DNA from: Selenomonas sputigena_A
GTDB lineage: Bacteria > Bacillota > Negativicutes > Selenomonadales > Selenomonadaceae
Reading direction: 5' to 3'
Length of the DNA stretch: 64,000 bases
Assembly: GCF_051603425.1 (NCBI RefSeq)
Contig: NZ_CP194411.1
Location: 1,240,001-1,304,000 of the forward strand
Shown one piece after another: positions 1 through 7,538 of the stretch (the stretch's first letter is position 1; every line of letters starts with the position of its first letter). Made by a program: the position numbers and the translations under genes. The notes below the pieces were generated by a model. The model worked only from the letters and a program-made list of their open reading frames with translations, was not told where the DNA came from and made no database searches.

Positions 1-1
1 C

Positions 2-256
2 GGTGCGCAGAAATTCAACATCCACACGCGAAAGGGCGAGTTCCAGCCGGCCGCAGAGAATCCGACCGAGGGAAGCATCGACATCTGCCTCGTTGTCGAA
101 GGCAGCATTGAGGAAATCGCAGCCGAGATGAAAGCGAAGGGCCAGCCGATCGAGCTCGGCATCGTAAAACGGACAGGAGCGCTTGGCCCCATCGACAGCA
201 TTTATCTGCGTGATCCCGACGGCAATCTTGTGGAACTGTGCGTCTATCAGAAATGA
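2..256 (+). CDS. VOC (glyoxalase/dioxygenase) family protein, 3' part only
   Basis: The 5' end lies outside the window; 84 codons and a TGA are visible. The C-terminal residues contain the family signature IYLRDPDGNLVEL, in which the final Glu is the usual metal ligand of the vicinal-oxygen-chelate fold, followed by CVYQK at the end. Proteins of this type are small soluble metal-dependent enzymes (glyoxalase I, fosfomycin or bleomycin resistance-like); the substrate cannot be told from the tail. The next gene follows after about 60 nt on the same strand. Confidence 0.85.
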   Translation, partial: GAQKFNIHTRKGEFQPAAENPTEGSIDICLVVEGSIEEIAAEMKAKGQPIELGIVKRTGALGPIDSIYLRDPDGNLVELCVYQK

Positions 257-318
257 CCCGGCGGAAGTATTATTGAAGAGAGCATTTATCTGAGACGTTT
301 GAGCAAGGAGGAAATCCG

Positions 319-1014
319 ATGTTTATTCCCAAATGCGGTGCGCCGCTCCTCATCTGCGCCTTGCTGCTTTTCATGGGCGGCGCCGCTTCGGCGGAGGAGG
401 CCGAACATGCCGAGGCGGGCGAGCAAAAGGTTCATTCAGCGATTATCAAAATGCCGGTGAAGCTATCCGATCTTTCTGAAGGAGAAACCGTCACACCGGA
501 GTCGATGCTCGAAGTTGAGCCCGTCACCCTGCGCACCCACGATGAACAGCTCACCCTGGAACTGCCGCCCTTCAGTGAGCCGTTCGTCGCCTATGGGCTT
601 GGCAACGGAGCCACGATGTTTATCAACACGAATTTTTTGAATGCAGGCGCTCCCTTGCAGATGACGGCGCTCATCCTTCACTTCCCTCCCGGCGCAGAGC
701 CACAGCGTCCTGTCGAGCAGAGCCTCAAAGAGATGGTAGATGGTTTTATCAACTCGTATCGAAACAATCCCAGGATCAAGAACCTGAAGATCCTCAACAG
801 CGAATCGAGAGCAGCGAAAGCTCCGCCCGCATGGCACCTTACCATGCGGGCGGAGCTCGAGGAGTCGGACACCGTTGTCGATGTCCTGGTCATCGATTCG
901 AAAAAGGGAGACTGGTTCATCCAGCTGAATTACGACCCGAACGACAAAAACATCGTCAACCACGCGCATTATCTGCTGTCCTCTGCTAAACTCAGCGAGA
1001 ACTCCGAGAAATAA
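319..1014 (+). CDS. Predicted secreted protein of unknown function
   Basis: 231 residues. The ATG follows AAGGAGG by about 7 nt. Residues 1-25 form a signal peptide: a short basic start, a hydrophobic core (LLICALLLFMGGAASA) and an AxA-type cleavage site before EEAEHAE. The mature part is hydrophilic, with a mixed alpha/beta composition and no cysteines, metal motifs or repeats. I do not recognise the family. It lies just downstream of the VOC gene and convergent with the next gene; nothing nearby points to a pathway. It is probably exported across the inner membrane. Confidence 0.7.
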   Translation: MFIPKCGAPLLICALLLFMGGAASAEEAEHAEAGEQKVHSAIIKMPVKLSDLSEGETVTPESMLEVEPVTLRTHDEQLTLELPPFSEPFVAYGLGNGATMFINTNFLNAGAPLQMTALILHFPPGAEPQRPVEQSLKEMVDGFINSYRNNPRIKNLKILNSESRAAKAPPAWHLTMRAELEESDTVVDVLVIDSKKGDWFIQLNYDPNDKNIVNHAHYLLSSAKLSENSEK

Positions 1015-1032
1015 TCGCCGTATAAAAGGCGA

Positions 1033-1641
1033 TCAAGGGGTGTCCCCGTTCAGATTGTCGGGATAATCCACGCCGCGCGTCTGCTTGTAGACAATCTTGA
1101 ACATGTAGTAGGCGTAAGGATGGTAGTCGTCGATATACCCCATATAGCCGTGGCTCTTTATGTAGCGGGATATTTCTCCATGATCGAAGGCGGGGATGGA
1201 GACCCACTTCCCACCGTTGGAATAAAATTGGGGATTTTCACCGCCGTTTTTCGCCTGACGGAATTGGCGCAGCCTATACACGCGCGAATCGCCGTCGGGA
1301 TCCCGGACGTAAGCGATGTAGCCGGTCGCATACGTATAGTAATTCTCGTCCTCCGCGCTGAAGGTGCAGGAAGTCAAATCCACGTATTCACGGTAATTGG
1401 CGTGGTAATACGAAACGGGATAATTGGGGTTGTTGTCGAGATACTGCAAAGATGCGGAAGCCGTGGAAAACTGCGCGAGGAAAAGCAGTGCAAAAGCTGC
1501 GGCAGTAAAAAATGTGTAAAAACTAAGCGGACAAACGTTCTGCTTGTACACATCGTGCGCCGCCTTTACAGAAACATTGCCAATCGCTCTGCGCCCTTCA
1601 GGCTTGAGTTCTTGGGGTTTCGTGGCAAAAAAACTTTTCAT
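1033..1641 (-). CDS. Secreted Tyr-rich protein with a repeat-derived insert in its N-terminus
   Basis: 202 residues. The start is fixed by AAGGAGG seven nt before the ATG. The export signal is unusual: the hydrophobic core (FFTAAAFALLFLAQF, ending ASA) starts only near residue 42, after a polar leader containing KPEGRRAIG. That leader is encoded by a sequence also found, non-coding, near 20.7 kb (see repeats). The mature part is rich in Tyr and resembles in layout the proteins at 12.9 kb and 29.6 kb (strand-forming Tyr/Val stretches and a statement of 'displayed' residues such as GGKWVSIP versus DSWQYIPP). Function is unknown; I see a small paralogous family of exported proteins. Confidence 0.65.
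   Translation of the reverse strand: MKSFFATKPQELKPEGRRAIGNVSVKAAHDVYKQNVCPLSFYTFFTAAAFALLFLAQFSTASASLQYLDNNPNYPVSYYHANYREYVDLTSCTFSAEDENYYTYATGYIAYVRDPDGDSRVYRLRQFRQAKNGGENPQFYSNGGKWVSIPAFDHGEISRYIKSHGYMGYIDDYHPYAYYMFKIVYKQTRGVDYPDNLNGDTP
1554..1614 (-). repeat. Dispersed repeat, copy inside a coding region
   Basis: About 60 bp, matching 20717-20776 at roughly 80 % by hand alignment. The core GAAGGGCGCAGAGCGATTGG is identical in both. Here it is read in frame as KPEGRRAIG within the leader of the secreted protein. Confidence 0.55.
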
Positions 1642-1826
1642 GATGATGCCTCCTTGGTGGATGCTGTGGGCAGTAAGGAACTGCTCAATCGTGTTCTCTC
1701 TAACACATCGTATATATTCATATTATACATGAATGTGACTGCTGTCAAAAGGATGTTTTGATTTCCTGTCGTTTCGCTATATGTGATATAATGAAGGCTA
1801 GAATGAGGTGGAAAAGGGGCGAGTCG

Positions 1827-2164
1827 ATGAGGCAATCCCTGGAAGAGCGGAAGCGGGCATACGACGCCGTCTGCAAGAATGTGCTTGCTGTTTTGGCCAA
1901 TATCCTCAAGGAATGCGTCGAGGAATTTCAGAAGGAGTGGCGGAAATGTGCAATTTGAGTGAAGGGATCTACAGGGATGGCGTAGAGGCCGGCGTAGCGC
2001 AGGGCGTGGCTCAAGGCATGGAACAGGGCAAGAAAGAGAGTGTGAAGGATATGGTGCTGTCTCTGCTCAATGAAAACATGCCGCTTGATTTCATCATGCG
2101 CGTGACGAAGCTGCCGGCAGAGCGGGTGCGTGAGATTGCCGCGCCGCATGGGTATGTGATTTGA
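1827..2164 (+). pseudogene. Decayed C-terminal part of an Rpn/YhgA-like PD-(D/E)XK nuclease gene
   Basis: The sequence reads as the tail of the same family as the intact gene at 47.5-48.5 kb. Shared blocks are MCNLSxGIYxxGVExG, a Gln/Gly-rich linker, then a helix ending RVREIAAPHGYVI, where the intact gene has KIKALAKEHSLL. The upstream part (MRQSLEERKRAYDAV onward) lies in another frame, and the switch falls near 1920-1940, so one reading frame no longer covers the gene. The catalytic nuclease half is missing. Rpn proteins are recombination-promoting nucleases, often annotated as transposases. This copy should be inactive. Confidence 0.65.
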
Positions 2165-2231
2165 TGAGGAAAAAAAGTGAGGTCGGATGCCGGGATTGCC
2201 GGCAGCTTGAAGGATAGGGAGGTCGTGTTGG

Positions 2232-2627
2232 ATGAAGAGGCTTGTTGTTTTAACTGTGTTGGCGGCGTTGGCGCTTTTGGCGGGCGGCTGCGGAGGCGAT
2301 GGACAGGCGGCGGGGGCGCCGCGGCAGGTATCGGCGGCTGAGGCGCAGAAGATGATGGCGTCGGAGAAGGACTATGTCATCGTCGATGTGCGGACGAAGG
2401 GCGAATACGCTACGGGACATATTCCGAAGGCGATTAACATCCCGAATGAGAGCATCGACAAGACTCCGCCTGCAGAGCTTAAGGACAAGAATCAGCTGAT
2501 CCTCGTCTACTGCCGCAGCGGCAAGCGCAGCCACGATGCGGCGCAGAAGCTCGCTGCCATGGGATATGGAAACATCGTCGACTTTGGCGGCATTGTGGAC
2601 TGGCCCGGCGAAGTGGTGAAGGACTGA
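2232..2627 (+). CDS. Rhodanese-domain lipoprotein
   Basis: 131 residues. Signal sequence with lipobox LLAGGC (lipidated Cys near residue 20), a short Gly/Ala linker, then one rhodanese domain from about residue 33. The active-site loop is CRSGKR with the catalytic Cys, preceded by the conserved DVRTKGEYATGHIPKAINIP segment. Single-domain rhodaneses carry sulfane sulfur; as a lipoprotein it would work in the periplasm on a membrane anchor. Start: ATG behind GGGAGG. Its last 30 nt recur as a direct repeat 1.16 kb downstream. Confidence 0.9.
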   Translation: MKRLVVLTVLAALALLAGGCGGDGQAAGAPRQVSAAEAQKMMASEKDYVIVDVRTKGEYATGHIPKAINIPNESIDKTPPAELKDKNQLILVYCRSGKRSHDAAQKLAAMGYGNIVDFGGIVDWPGEVVKD

Positions 2628-2633
2628 GCGGTT
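2597..2633 (+). repeat. 37-bp direct repeat, left copy (3' end of rhodanese gene)
   Basis: GGACTGGCCCGGCGAAGTGG and the following 17 nt match 3760-3796 at 36 of 37 positions. The repeat covers the last codons and stop of the rhodanese gene. With its partner it brackets the DUF3990/DUF3791 cassette, as attachment-site duplications do. Confidence 0.85.
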
Positions 2634-2684
2634 GATTGTGATATGGAGTGAAGGTGAGAAGTACCGGGACAGGAGGCGCTTGTC

Positions 2685-3332
2685 ATGGTTTTGTACCATG
2701 GAAGCAATGCGACGGTAGAGCATCCGCGGCTTATCAAACAGAATCGGTATCTGGGGAACCACTGATAAATTCAGCTACCCATCTTCACACATCTACACTG
2801 TCCTCTCGTCGTCGACAAATCCTCGACGTAGCCACTGCTACGCCTACGGTTTGTCTCCTAGACAGGAACAGCGTATCTGTGCAAATCTGGGCAACTTCAT
2901 TTTATCAGCGTTTCCCTGGACTTTGGATTTGGCTTTTATGCCACAACGAATCGGGCGCAGGCTGTAAATTTCGCCGGCAAGGTTGCGGACAGACGTAAAG
3001 CAGGGGAAGCAATCCTGAATATATATTTCGTGGATGAAGTGGAGGCTTTTCGACAATGCAGGCTGCTTCGCTTTGAACGTCCGGATGAGGCGTGGCTTGA
3101 TTTTGTTACAGCGAACCGTCAAGGCGCCTATCGCGGCAGGCAATATGATCTGATTTATGGACCGGTGGCAAACGACGATGTATATCGTGTCATTGCGCTT
3201 TACATGACGGGGGTGCTGGATAAAGAGCAGGCATTGACTGCCCTGAGAATTAGAAGATTGTTTAACCAGTTGGTCTTTGCGACAGAAAAATCCCTGCAGC
3301 ATCTGCATTTTGAGGGGAGGGAGCTTGTATGA
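2685..3332 (+). pseudogene. DUF3990 (ADP-ribosyltransferase-fold) gene split by a small transposable element
   Basis: The 5' part starts at ATG 2685 behind AGGAGG and reads MVLYHGSN...QNRYL, the typical DUF3990 opening. It hits a TGA in the element at 2763. The 3' part resumes at 2916 in the same frame with LDFGFGFYATTNRAQAVNFA and runs to the TGA at 3332. Removing 2755-2915 and one CTGG rebuilds an uninterrupted ...RYLDFGFGFY... protein of about 161 residues. DUF3990 belongs to the ART superfamily (established knowledge; it is suspected of toxin or effector roles). The next gene overlaps it by 4 nt (ATGA), so the original unit was an operon. Inactive as it stands unless the 3' half is expressed alone. 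Confidence 0.85.
2755..2915 (+). mobile_element. MITE-like element, copy 1 (161 bp), inserted in the DUF3990 gene
   Basis: Terminal inverted repeats: left GGAACCACTGATAAATTCAG, right (inverted) GGAAACGCTGATAAAATGAA. It is flanked by the 4-bp duplication CTGG (2751-2754 and 2916-2919). A central hairpin has arms CGTAGC/GCTACG within GACAAA...TTTGTC. No open reading frame or transposase; it must be moved in trans. Confidence 0.9.
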
Positions 3333-3568
3333 ACGAGGAGCAGTTCAGTGCAATGCTGGCCATCCTTGTGCCGCCCATTATTGAACGAATTATAGAAAAC
3401 AGCAATATTGACGAAAGGGAGGCGATTTCCTGCTTTTATAAGTCCAGACTCTATGAGGAACTTTCGGATGAAAGGCTGAAACTTTGGCATTACAGCCCCT
3501 TGACACTCTACACGATGTATCAGGATGAACTTTTGACCGGCGCCTACGATTACCCCGAGGGGGCGTGA
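3329..3568 (+). CDS. Small helical protein of a DUF3990/DUF3791 cassette
   Basis: 79 residues. The ATG overlaps the DUF3990 stop (ATGA) and follows GGGAGGG. It is all helical in appearance (LAILVPPIIERIIENSNID), with a Tyr/Leu-rich second half (LWHYSPLTLYTMY) and an acidic end. No catalytic motifs. Proteins of this kind commonly sit between DUF3990 and DUF3791 genes in Firmicutes (from memory). A partner or neutralising role for the ART-fold protein is an inference only. Confidence 0.7.
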   Translation: MNEEQFSAMLAILVPPIIERIIENSNIDEREAISCFYKSRLYEELSDERLKLWHYSPLTLYTMYQDELLTGAYDYPEGA

Positions 3569-3570
3569 GG

Positions 3571-3819
3571 ATGGGAAGAGAAACAGAGTTTTTGATTTAT
3601 TGTATGGAGCGGTATCGCTATTTCAAGGGACTCTCGGGTGCAGAAGCCGCAAAAGTTTTTGACAAATATGACGTTTATGGTTATATTATGAAGTATTTTG
3701 AATCCCTGCATACGATGGGGGATTCTTGCATCGTGCAGGATATTGACGACTACATCAGCGGACTGGCCCGGCGAAGTGGTGAAGGATTGAGCGGTTCGAA
3801 CCTTTGGAAGGATGTGTGA
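3571..3819 (+). CDS. DUF3791 family protein with an acquired C-terminal tail
   Basis: 82 residues from the ATG at 3571 (an in-frame GTG six nt earlier is possible). The body (FLIYCMERYRYFKGLSG...VYGYIMKYFESLHTMG...IVQDIDDYI) is the full DUF3791 domain, a small helical domain usually adjacent to DUF3990. The last 20 residues (from SGLARRSGEGLSG) are encoded by the right copy of the 37-bp repeat read in a different frame from the rhodanese gene. The C-terminus is therefore a by-product of the junction. Cassette genes overlap or abut, so they are co-transcribed. Confidence 0.8.
   Translation: MGRETEFLIYCMERYRYFKGLSGAEAAKVFDKYDVYGYIMKYFESLHTMGDSCIVQDIDDYISGLARRSGEGLSGSNLWKDV
3760..3796 (+). repeat. 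37-bp direct repeat, right copy
   Basis: One mismatch (GGATTGA for GGACTGA) against 2597-2633. It lies across the end of the DUF3791 gene. The distance between the copies (1163 bp) is the length of the cassette plus one repeat. Confidence 0.85.
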
Positions 3820-3822
3820 TGG

Positions 3823-4185
3823 ATGAAGGAAAATCTTTTCCTTTGCTACCCGCGCTGCAGTACGTGCCGGAAAGCGCAGCGCTGGCTGGAAGAACATGGC
3901 GTCAAAGTGGAGGTGCGTGATATCAAGGAGGACAAGCCGGATGCGGATGAACTGCGCGCCTGGCATGAGCGCAGCGGTTTGCCGCTGAAACGCTTTTTTA
4001 ATACCAGCGGCCTCAAGTACAAGGAACTGCAGCTCAAGGACAAGCTTCCCGCGATGAGTGAGGAGGAGCAGTACGGGCTTCTGGCTTCTGACGGCATGCT
4101 CGTCAAGCGCCCCCTCTTCATCGGCGGGGATTTTGTTCTTGTTGGCTTCAGGGAAAAGGAGTGGCAGGAGCGCCTCGGCTGCTGA
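3823..4185 (+). CDS. ArsC/Spx-family thiol reductase-like protein
   Basis: 120 residues, the usual length for the ArsC/Spx/MgsR family. The redox centre CSTCRKAQ (CxxC) lies at residues 12-19 in the thioredoxin-like N-terminus. A conserved RPLFIGG block sits near residue 96, where ArsC/YffB proteins have their substrate-binding Arg. Spx proteins bind RNA polymerase, while YffB/ArsC-like ones act as glutathione- or thioredoxin-dependent reductases; sequence alone does not separate these. It lies just beyond the cassette repeat, probably in its original place after the rhodanese gene, which would give a thiol/sulfur pair. Confidence 0.85.
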   Translation: MKENLFLCYPRCSTCRKAQRWLEEHGVKVEVRDIKEDKPDADELRAWHERSGLPLKRFFNTSGLKYKELQLKDKLPAMSEEEQYGLLASDGMLVKRPLFIGGDFVLVGFREKEWQERLGC

Positions 4186-4299
4186 ATCGCGGATTCTTTG
4201 CTTCGGAGCGGTGCGTATCCGATGGCAGCGTGAGGGTATGCGTCTGCGAAGTATGCTATGCGGGAAACGAGGCCTGCTTTTTGCCTGCGCATGAAGAAA

Positions 4300-4347
4300 T
4301 TTGCTGCGGAAAAGGTGCGCGGGATCGCCGCGCGACTATGTGATTTG
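4300..4347 (+). pseudogene. Fragment of the 3' end of an Rpn-type gene
   Basis: The nucleotides around GGATCGCCGCGCGACTATG and TGTGATTTGA resemble the end of the decayed copy at 2130-2164 (GAGATTGCCGCGCCGCATGG, then GTATGTGATTTGA). Read through, KFAAEKVRGIAA parallels KLPAERVREIAA. It is only a scar upstream of mqnE. Confidence 0.4.
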
Positions 4348-4363
4348 AGGAGAACCGGGAACG

Positions 4364-5464
4364 ATGACGATATTGGAGGCTGCCCGCCGCAAGGCGGAGC
4401 AGGGGGAGAGGCTCAGCCTGGCTGACGCCCTGGCGCTTTATGAGGAAAACGATCTTCTTTTTCTCGCGGACGCGGCGCGGCGCGCGAAGGAGCGTGCGAG
4501 CGGCAGGAGCGTTTTTTTTAATGTGAACCGTCATATCAATCTGACGAATATCTGCACGTCGGGCTGTCCCTTGTGCGCCTTTCAGGTGGCGGACGGGGAC
4601 AGCCATGGCTATGTGATGGAGGCGGCGGACGTAGCGCGCGTTCTTGCTGAGGCGAAGGAGGTCAAGCGGCTCGGCGAGATCCACATCGTTTCGGCGCTTC
4701 ATCCGACAAAGCCTTTCGACTACTACATCAATATCGTGCGCCAGGTCAAGGCGGCTCTGCCCGATGCCGACATCAAGGCGTTCACGCCCGTCGAGATCGT
4801 GCATTTTGCCGAGATGACGGGTAAGAGCGTCAAGGAGGTGCTCGCGCTTCTGCAGGAGGCGGGGCTTTCTTCGCTTCCGGGCGGCGGCGCGGAGATTCTC
4901 GCGGACCGCGTGCGCGCGATCATCTGTCCGAAGAAGGCGACGGCGGCCCAGTGGATCGAGACGATGAAGGCGGCGCACTCGCTCGGCATACGCACGAACG
5001 CGACGATGCTCTACGGTCATGTGGAGACGATCGAGGAGCGCCTGCAGCACCTCGTCACGCTGCGCGACATCCAGGACGAGACGGGCGGCTTCCAGGCGTT
5101 CGTTTCTTTCCCGTTCCATCCGGCGAATACGCAGCTTGCGAAGGACTATGCGCTGGAGCGCGTCGGCTCGTGGGAGGACATGAAGATGATGGCGCTCTCG
5201 CGCCTCATCCTCGATAACATCCGTCACATCAAGGCGTTCTGGATCATGCTGACGATGCCCGTGGCGCAGCTCGCTCTGGGCTTCGGCGCGGACGACCTCG
5301 ACGGCACGATCGGCGAGGAGAAGATCATCCATGCGGCGGGCGCCAAGACGGGCACGGGCATCACGCGCGAAAGGCTCTGCCGCATCATCCGCGAGGCGGG
5401 CTACGAACCTGTGGAGCGCGACACGTTCTATCACGCGTTGGCGAGCGGAGAGGGGGAAGCGTAA
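4364..5464 (+). CDS. mqnE: Aminofutalosine synthase
   Basis: 366 residues. Radical-SAM enzyme: the [4Fe-4S] cluster motif CTSGCPLC (CX3CX2C) sits near residues 66-73, with the downstream blocks typical of MqnE/MqnC/CofGH (SLPGGGAEIL, FHPANT, LGFGADDLDGT). It adds a SAM-derived adenosyl group to 3-enolpyruvylbenzoate to make 6-amino-6-deoxyfutalosine in the futalosine route to menaquinone; cytosolic. The stop overlaps the next start (TAATG), so it is translationally coupled to mqnC. MqnE is chosen over MqnC from the CTSGC form and the position. mqnA and mqnD are not in the window. Confidence 0.9.
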   Translation: MTILEAARRKAEQGERLSLADALALYEENDLLFLADAARRAKERASGRSVFFNVNRHINLTNICTSGCPLCAFQVADGDSHGYVMEAADVARVLAEAKEVKRLGEIHIVSALHPTKPFDYYINIVRQVKAALPDADIKAFTPVEIVHFAEMTGKSVKEVLALLQEAGLSSLPGGGAEILADRVRAIICPKKATAAQWIETMKAAHSLGIRTNATMLYGHVETIEERLQHLVTLRDIQDETGGFQAFVSFPFHPANTQLAKDYALERVGSWEDMKMMALSRLILDNIRHIKAFWIMLTMPVAQLALGFGADDLDGTIGEEKIIHAAGAKTGTGITRERLCRIIREAGYEPVERDTFYHALASGEGEA

Positions 5465-6492
5465 TGCGCCTGACGGAAAAGGAGGGCGAGGCTCTTCTAC
5501 TCGCACAAGATCCGATCGCGCTCGGCCGTGAGGCCGATGCTGTACGGCGCGCGCGCTTCGGCAACTGCACGACGTTCATCGTCGACCGCAATATCAACTA
5601 CACGAACATCTGCCGCAACGAGTGCAGCTTCTGCGCCTTCTACCGCAGGAAGGAGGCGGCGGACGCCTACCTGCTCTCCTACGAGGAAATTCTCGAAAAG
5701 GCGCGTGAGACGGTCGAGGCGGGCGGCACGCAGCTGATGATTCAGGGCGGCCTGCATCCGGAGCTGGGGCTTACCTATTACGAGGAAATGCTGCGCCTGT
5801 TGAAGCGTGAATTTCCCATGCTGACGATCCATTCCTTCACGGCGACGGAGATCCTCTACTTCGCAGAGAAGGCGGGACTTTCCGTCGAGGAGACATTGAA
5901 GCGCCTGCAGGCGGCGGGGCTTGACAGCCTGCCGGGCGGCGGTGCGGAGATCCTCGTCGACCGCATCCGCAAGAGGATTGCGCCGAAGAAGATCATGACG
6001 GACGATTGGCTGCGCATCATGAAGACGGCGCACACGATCGGCATGGAGAGCACGGCGACGATGGTCATCGGCTTCGGCGAGACGATGGCGGACCGCATCG
6101 AGCACATGGAGAAGATCCGCCGTCTGCAGGACGAGACGGGCGGCTTCCGCGCCTTCATCACATGGACGTTCCAGCCCGGACATACGGAGCTCGGCGGCGA
6201 GAAGGCAAGTTCGTGGGACTACCTGACGACGCTGGCGCTGACGCGCCTCTACCTCGACAACATCGCGCACATCCAAGGCTCGTGGGTCACGCAGGGCGAG
6301 CGCATCGGGCAGCTGACGCTGGGCTTCGGCGCGGACGACCTAGGCAGCATCATGCTCGAAGAAAACGTCGTCAAAGCGGCGGGCACTCGCTACGATATGT
6401 CGATCCGAAAGATGGTGCGCCTGATCCAAGGCGCGGGCAGAGAAGCCGCGCAACGCGATACGGAGTACCGTGTTTTACGGAAGTACGGATAA
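5464..6492 (+). CDS. mqnC: Cyclic dehypoxanthinyl futalosine synthase
   Basis: 342 residues. Radical-SAM motif CRNECSFCAF near residue 50, then GGLHPELGLTYY, SLPGGGAEIL and LGFGADDLGS. It cyclises dehypoxanthinyl futalosine in menaquinone synthesis. The 3' end is odd: the last three codons (AAG TAC GGA), the TAA stop and part of the preceding Arg codon belong to the left end of a MITE-like element starting at 6479. The catalytic domain is complete, so the enzyme is probably active with a slightly altered tail. Confidence 0.9.
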   Translation: MRLTEKEGEALLLAQDPIALGREADAVRRARFGNCTTFIVDRNINYTNICRNECSFCAFYRRKEAADAYLLSYEEILEKARETVEAGGTQLMIQGGLHPELGLTYYEEMLRLLKREFPMLTIHSFTATEILYFAEKAGLSVEETLKRLQAAGLDSLPGGGAEILVDRIRKRIAPKKIMTDDWLRIMKTAHTIGMESTATMVIGFGETMADRIEHMEKIRRLQDETGGFRAFITWTFQPGHTELGGEKASSWDYLTTLALTRLYLDNIAHIQGSWVTQGERIGQLTLGFGADDLGSIMLEENVVKAAGTRYDMSIRKMVRLIQGAGREAAQRDTEYRVLRKYG

Positions 6493-6638
6493 ATTCAGCA
6501 CAGCCACCTTGAGGCATCTTTTCCGCACCATCAGCGTCGGCAAATCCTCTGCATAGCCCTGCTATGCGTCCGGTTTGTCTCCTTGATTGGACGAAAAATC
6601 TGCATCCATCTGGCAGACTTCATTTTATCAGTACTTCC
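6479..6638 (+). mobile_element. MITE-like element, copy 2 (160 bp), at the end of mqnC
   Basis: Left end GGAAGTACGGATAAATTCAG; right end (inverted) GGAAGTACTGATAAAATGAA. Central hairpin GCATAGC-CCT-GCTATGC inside CAAATCC...GGTTTG. No clear target duplication remains (TTAC left, TGAA right). It separates mqnC from the following gene, which begins only 30 nt after it. Confidence 0.85.
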
Positions 6639-6668
6639 TGAAAAACCTTCAGCGAAAGGAGCGAATAA

Positions 6669-7520
6669 ATGGCACAGCAAGAAATTCCTGCCGCATCGTT
6701 CGGCATCGTCGGCGGTTCGGGCACGCTTTCGAGTGATTTTCCCGCGCGTCTTCCCGATGAGGACGTCAAGATCCTCGCCGACAATCTCATCTTCGACACG
6801 CCCTACGGCAAGAGCCCCGCGTTCCGCCTGTTCTCCGTCGGCGAGGTGCGTGCGCTCTCGTGCCGCATGCACGGCTGGCGCTCGGGCGTGACGCGCGCCG
6901 ACGCTTCGCGTCAGGTCTTCTGGGTGTTCCGCGAGGCCGGCGTCGTGCGCGTCCTCTCCGAGGGCGGCGTCGGTACGGCGAATCATTTGCTCGATCCGCG
7001 CGACTTCCTGATTCCCGACGACTACCTCGACCTCTCGAACCGCAAGGATGTCATGCTCGACGGCAGATATCTGCTCATCATGCGCGACGCCCTTTGCCCC
7101 GAGCTGCGCGAAGCGCTTCTGGCGGCGACGAAGAAGCGCTTTTCGGGCCGCATCTTCGACCGCGGCATCTACGCCTGCACCGACGGACGCCACTTTGAAA
7201 GCTCCGCCGAGGTCGCCATGCTCAAGGGTCATGCCGACATCATCGGGCAGAGCATCTGCCCCGAGGTCTACCTCGCGCGTGAGATCGGCGCGTGCTACGC
7301 GGGGCTTTACTACGTCGTGAACTACGGCGAGGGCATCCGACCCAAGTGGTCGTACGGCACGATGAAGGAGATCTTCTACGACGACGCGCCGATGATCGGC
7401 GAGGTGCTCGCAGAAACGATTCGGGAAACAGCGGCGAAGGAGCGCCATTGCGAGTGCCTCGCGCTGCGCAAGGAGACGCTGCTGAAGGACGTCTACAACG
7501 AGGCGTCGGATAAGGGCTAG
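6669..7520 (+). CDS. Divergent MTA/purine-nucleoside phosphorylase family protein
   Basis: 283 residues; ATG behind AAAGGAG. Blocks in order match the MTAP branch: phosphate loop FGIVGGSGTL, DTPYGKSPAF, then VLSEGGVGTANHLLDPRDFLIPDDY-type region, CTDGRHFESSAE (family: CTEGPRFET) and SICPEVYLAREIGACYAGLY (family: PEVVLARE.G.CYA). The substitutions at GPRFET and the MTxxPE site show it has diverged. Established family role: phosphorolysis of 5'-methylthioadenosine or purine nucleosides. Next to mqnEC it may act on aminofutalosine or on 5'-deoxyadenosine released by the radical-SAM enzymes; that is inference. Confidence 0.75.
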   Translation: MAQQEIPAASFGIVGGSGTLSSDFPARLPDEDVKILADNLIFDTPYGKSPAFRLFSVGEVRALSCRMHGWRSGVTRADASRQVFWVFREAGVVRVLSEGGVGTANHLLDPRDFLIPDDYLDLSNRKDVMLDGRYLLIMRDALCPELREALLAATKKRFSGRIFDRGIYACTDGRHFESSAEVAMLKGHADIIGQSICPEVYLAREIGACYAGLYYVVNYGEGIRPKWSYGTMKEIFYDDAPMIGEVLAETIRETAAKERHCECLALRKETLLKDVYNEASDKG

Positions 7521-7538
7521 GGAAAGAAGGGCAGGCCT

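Noticed and set aside
6669..7520. Assignment as MqnA (chorismate dehydratase) from its position
   Set aside because: The GGSG phosphate loop and the purine-phosphorylase blocks are clear; MqnA has a periplasmic-binding-protein-like fold with none of these.
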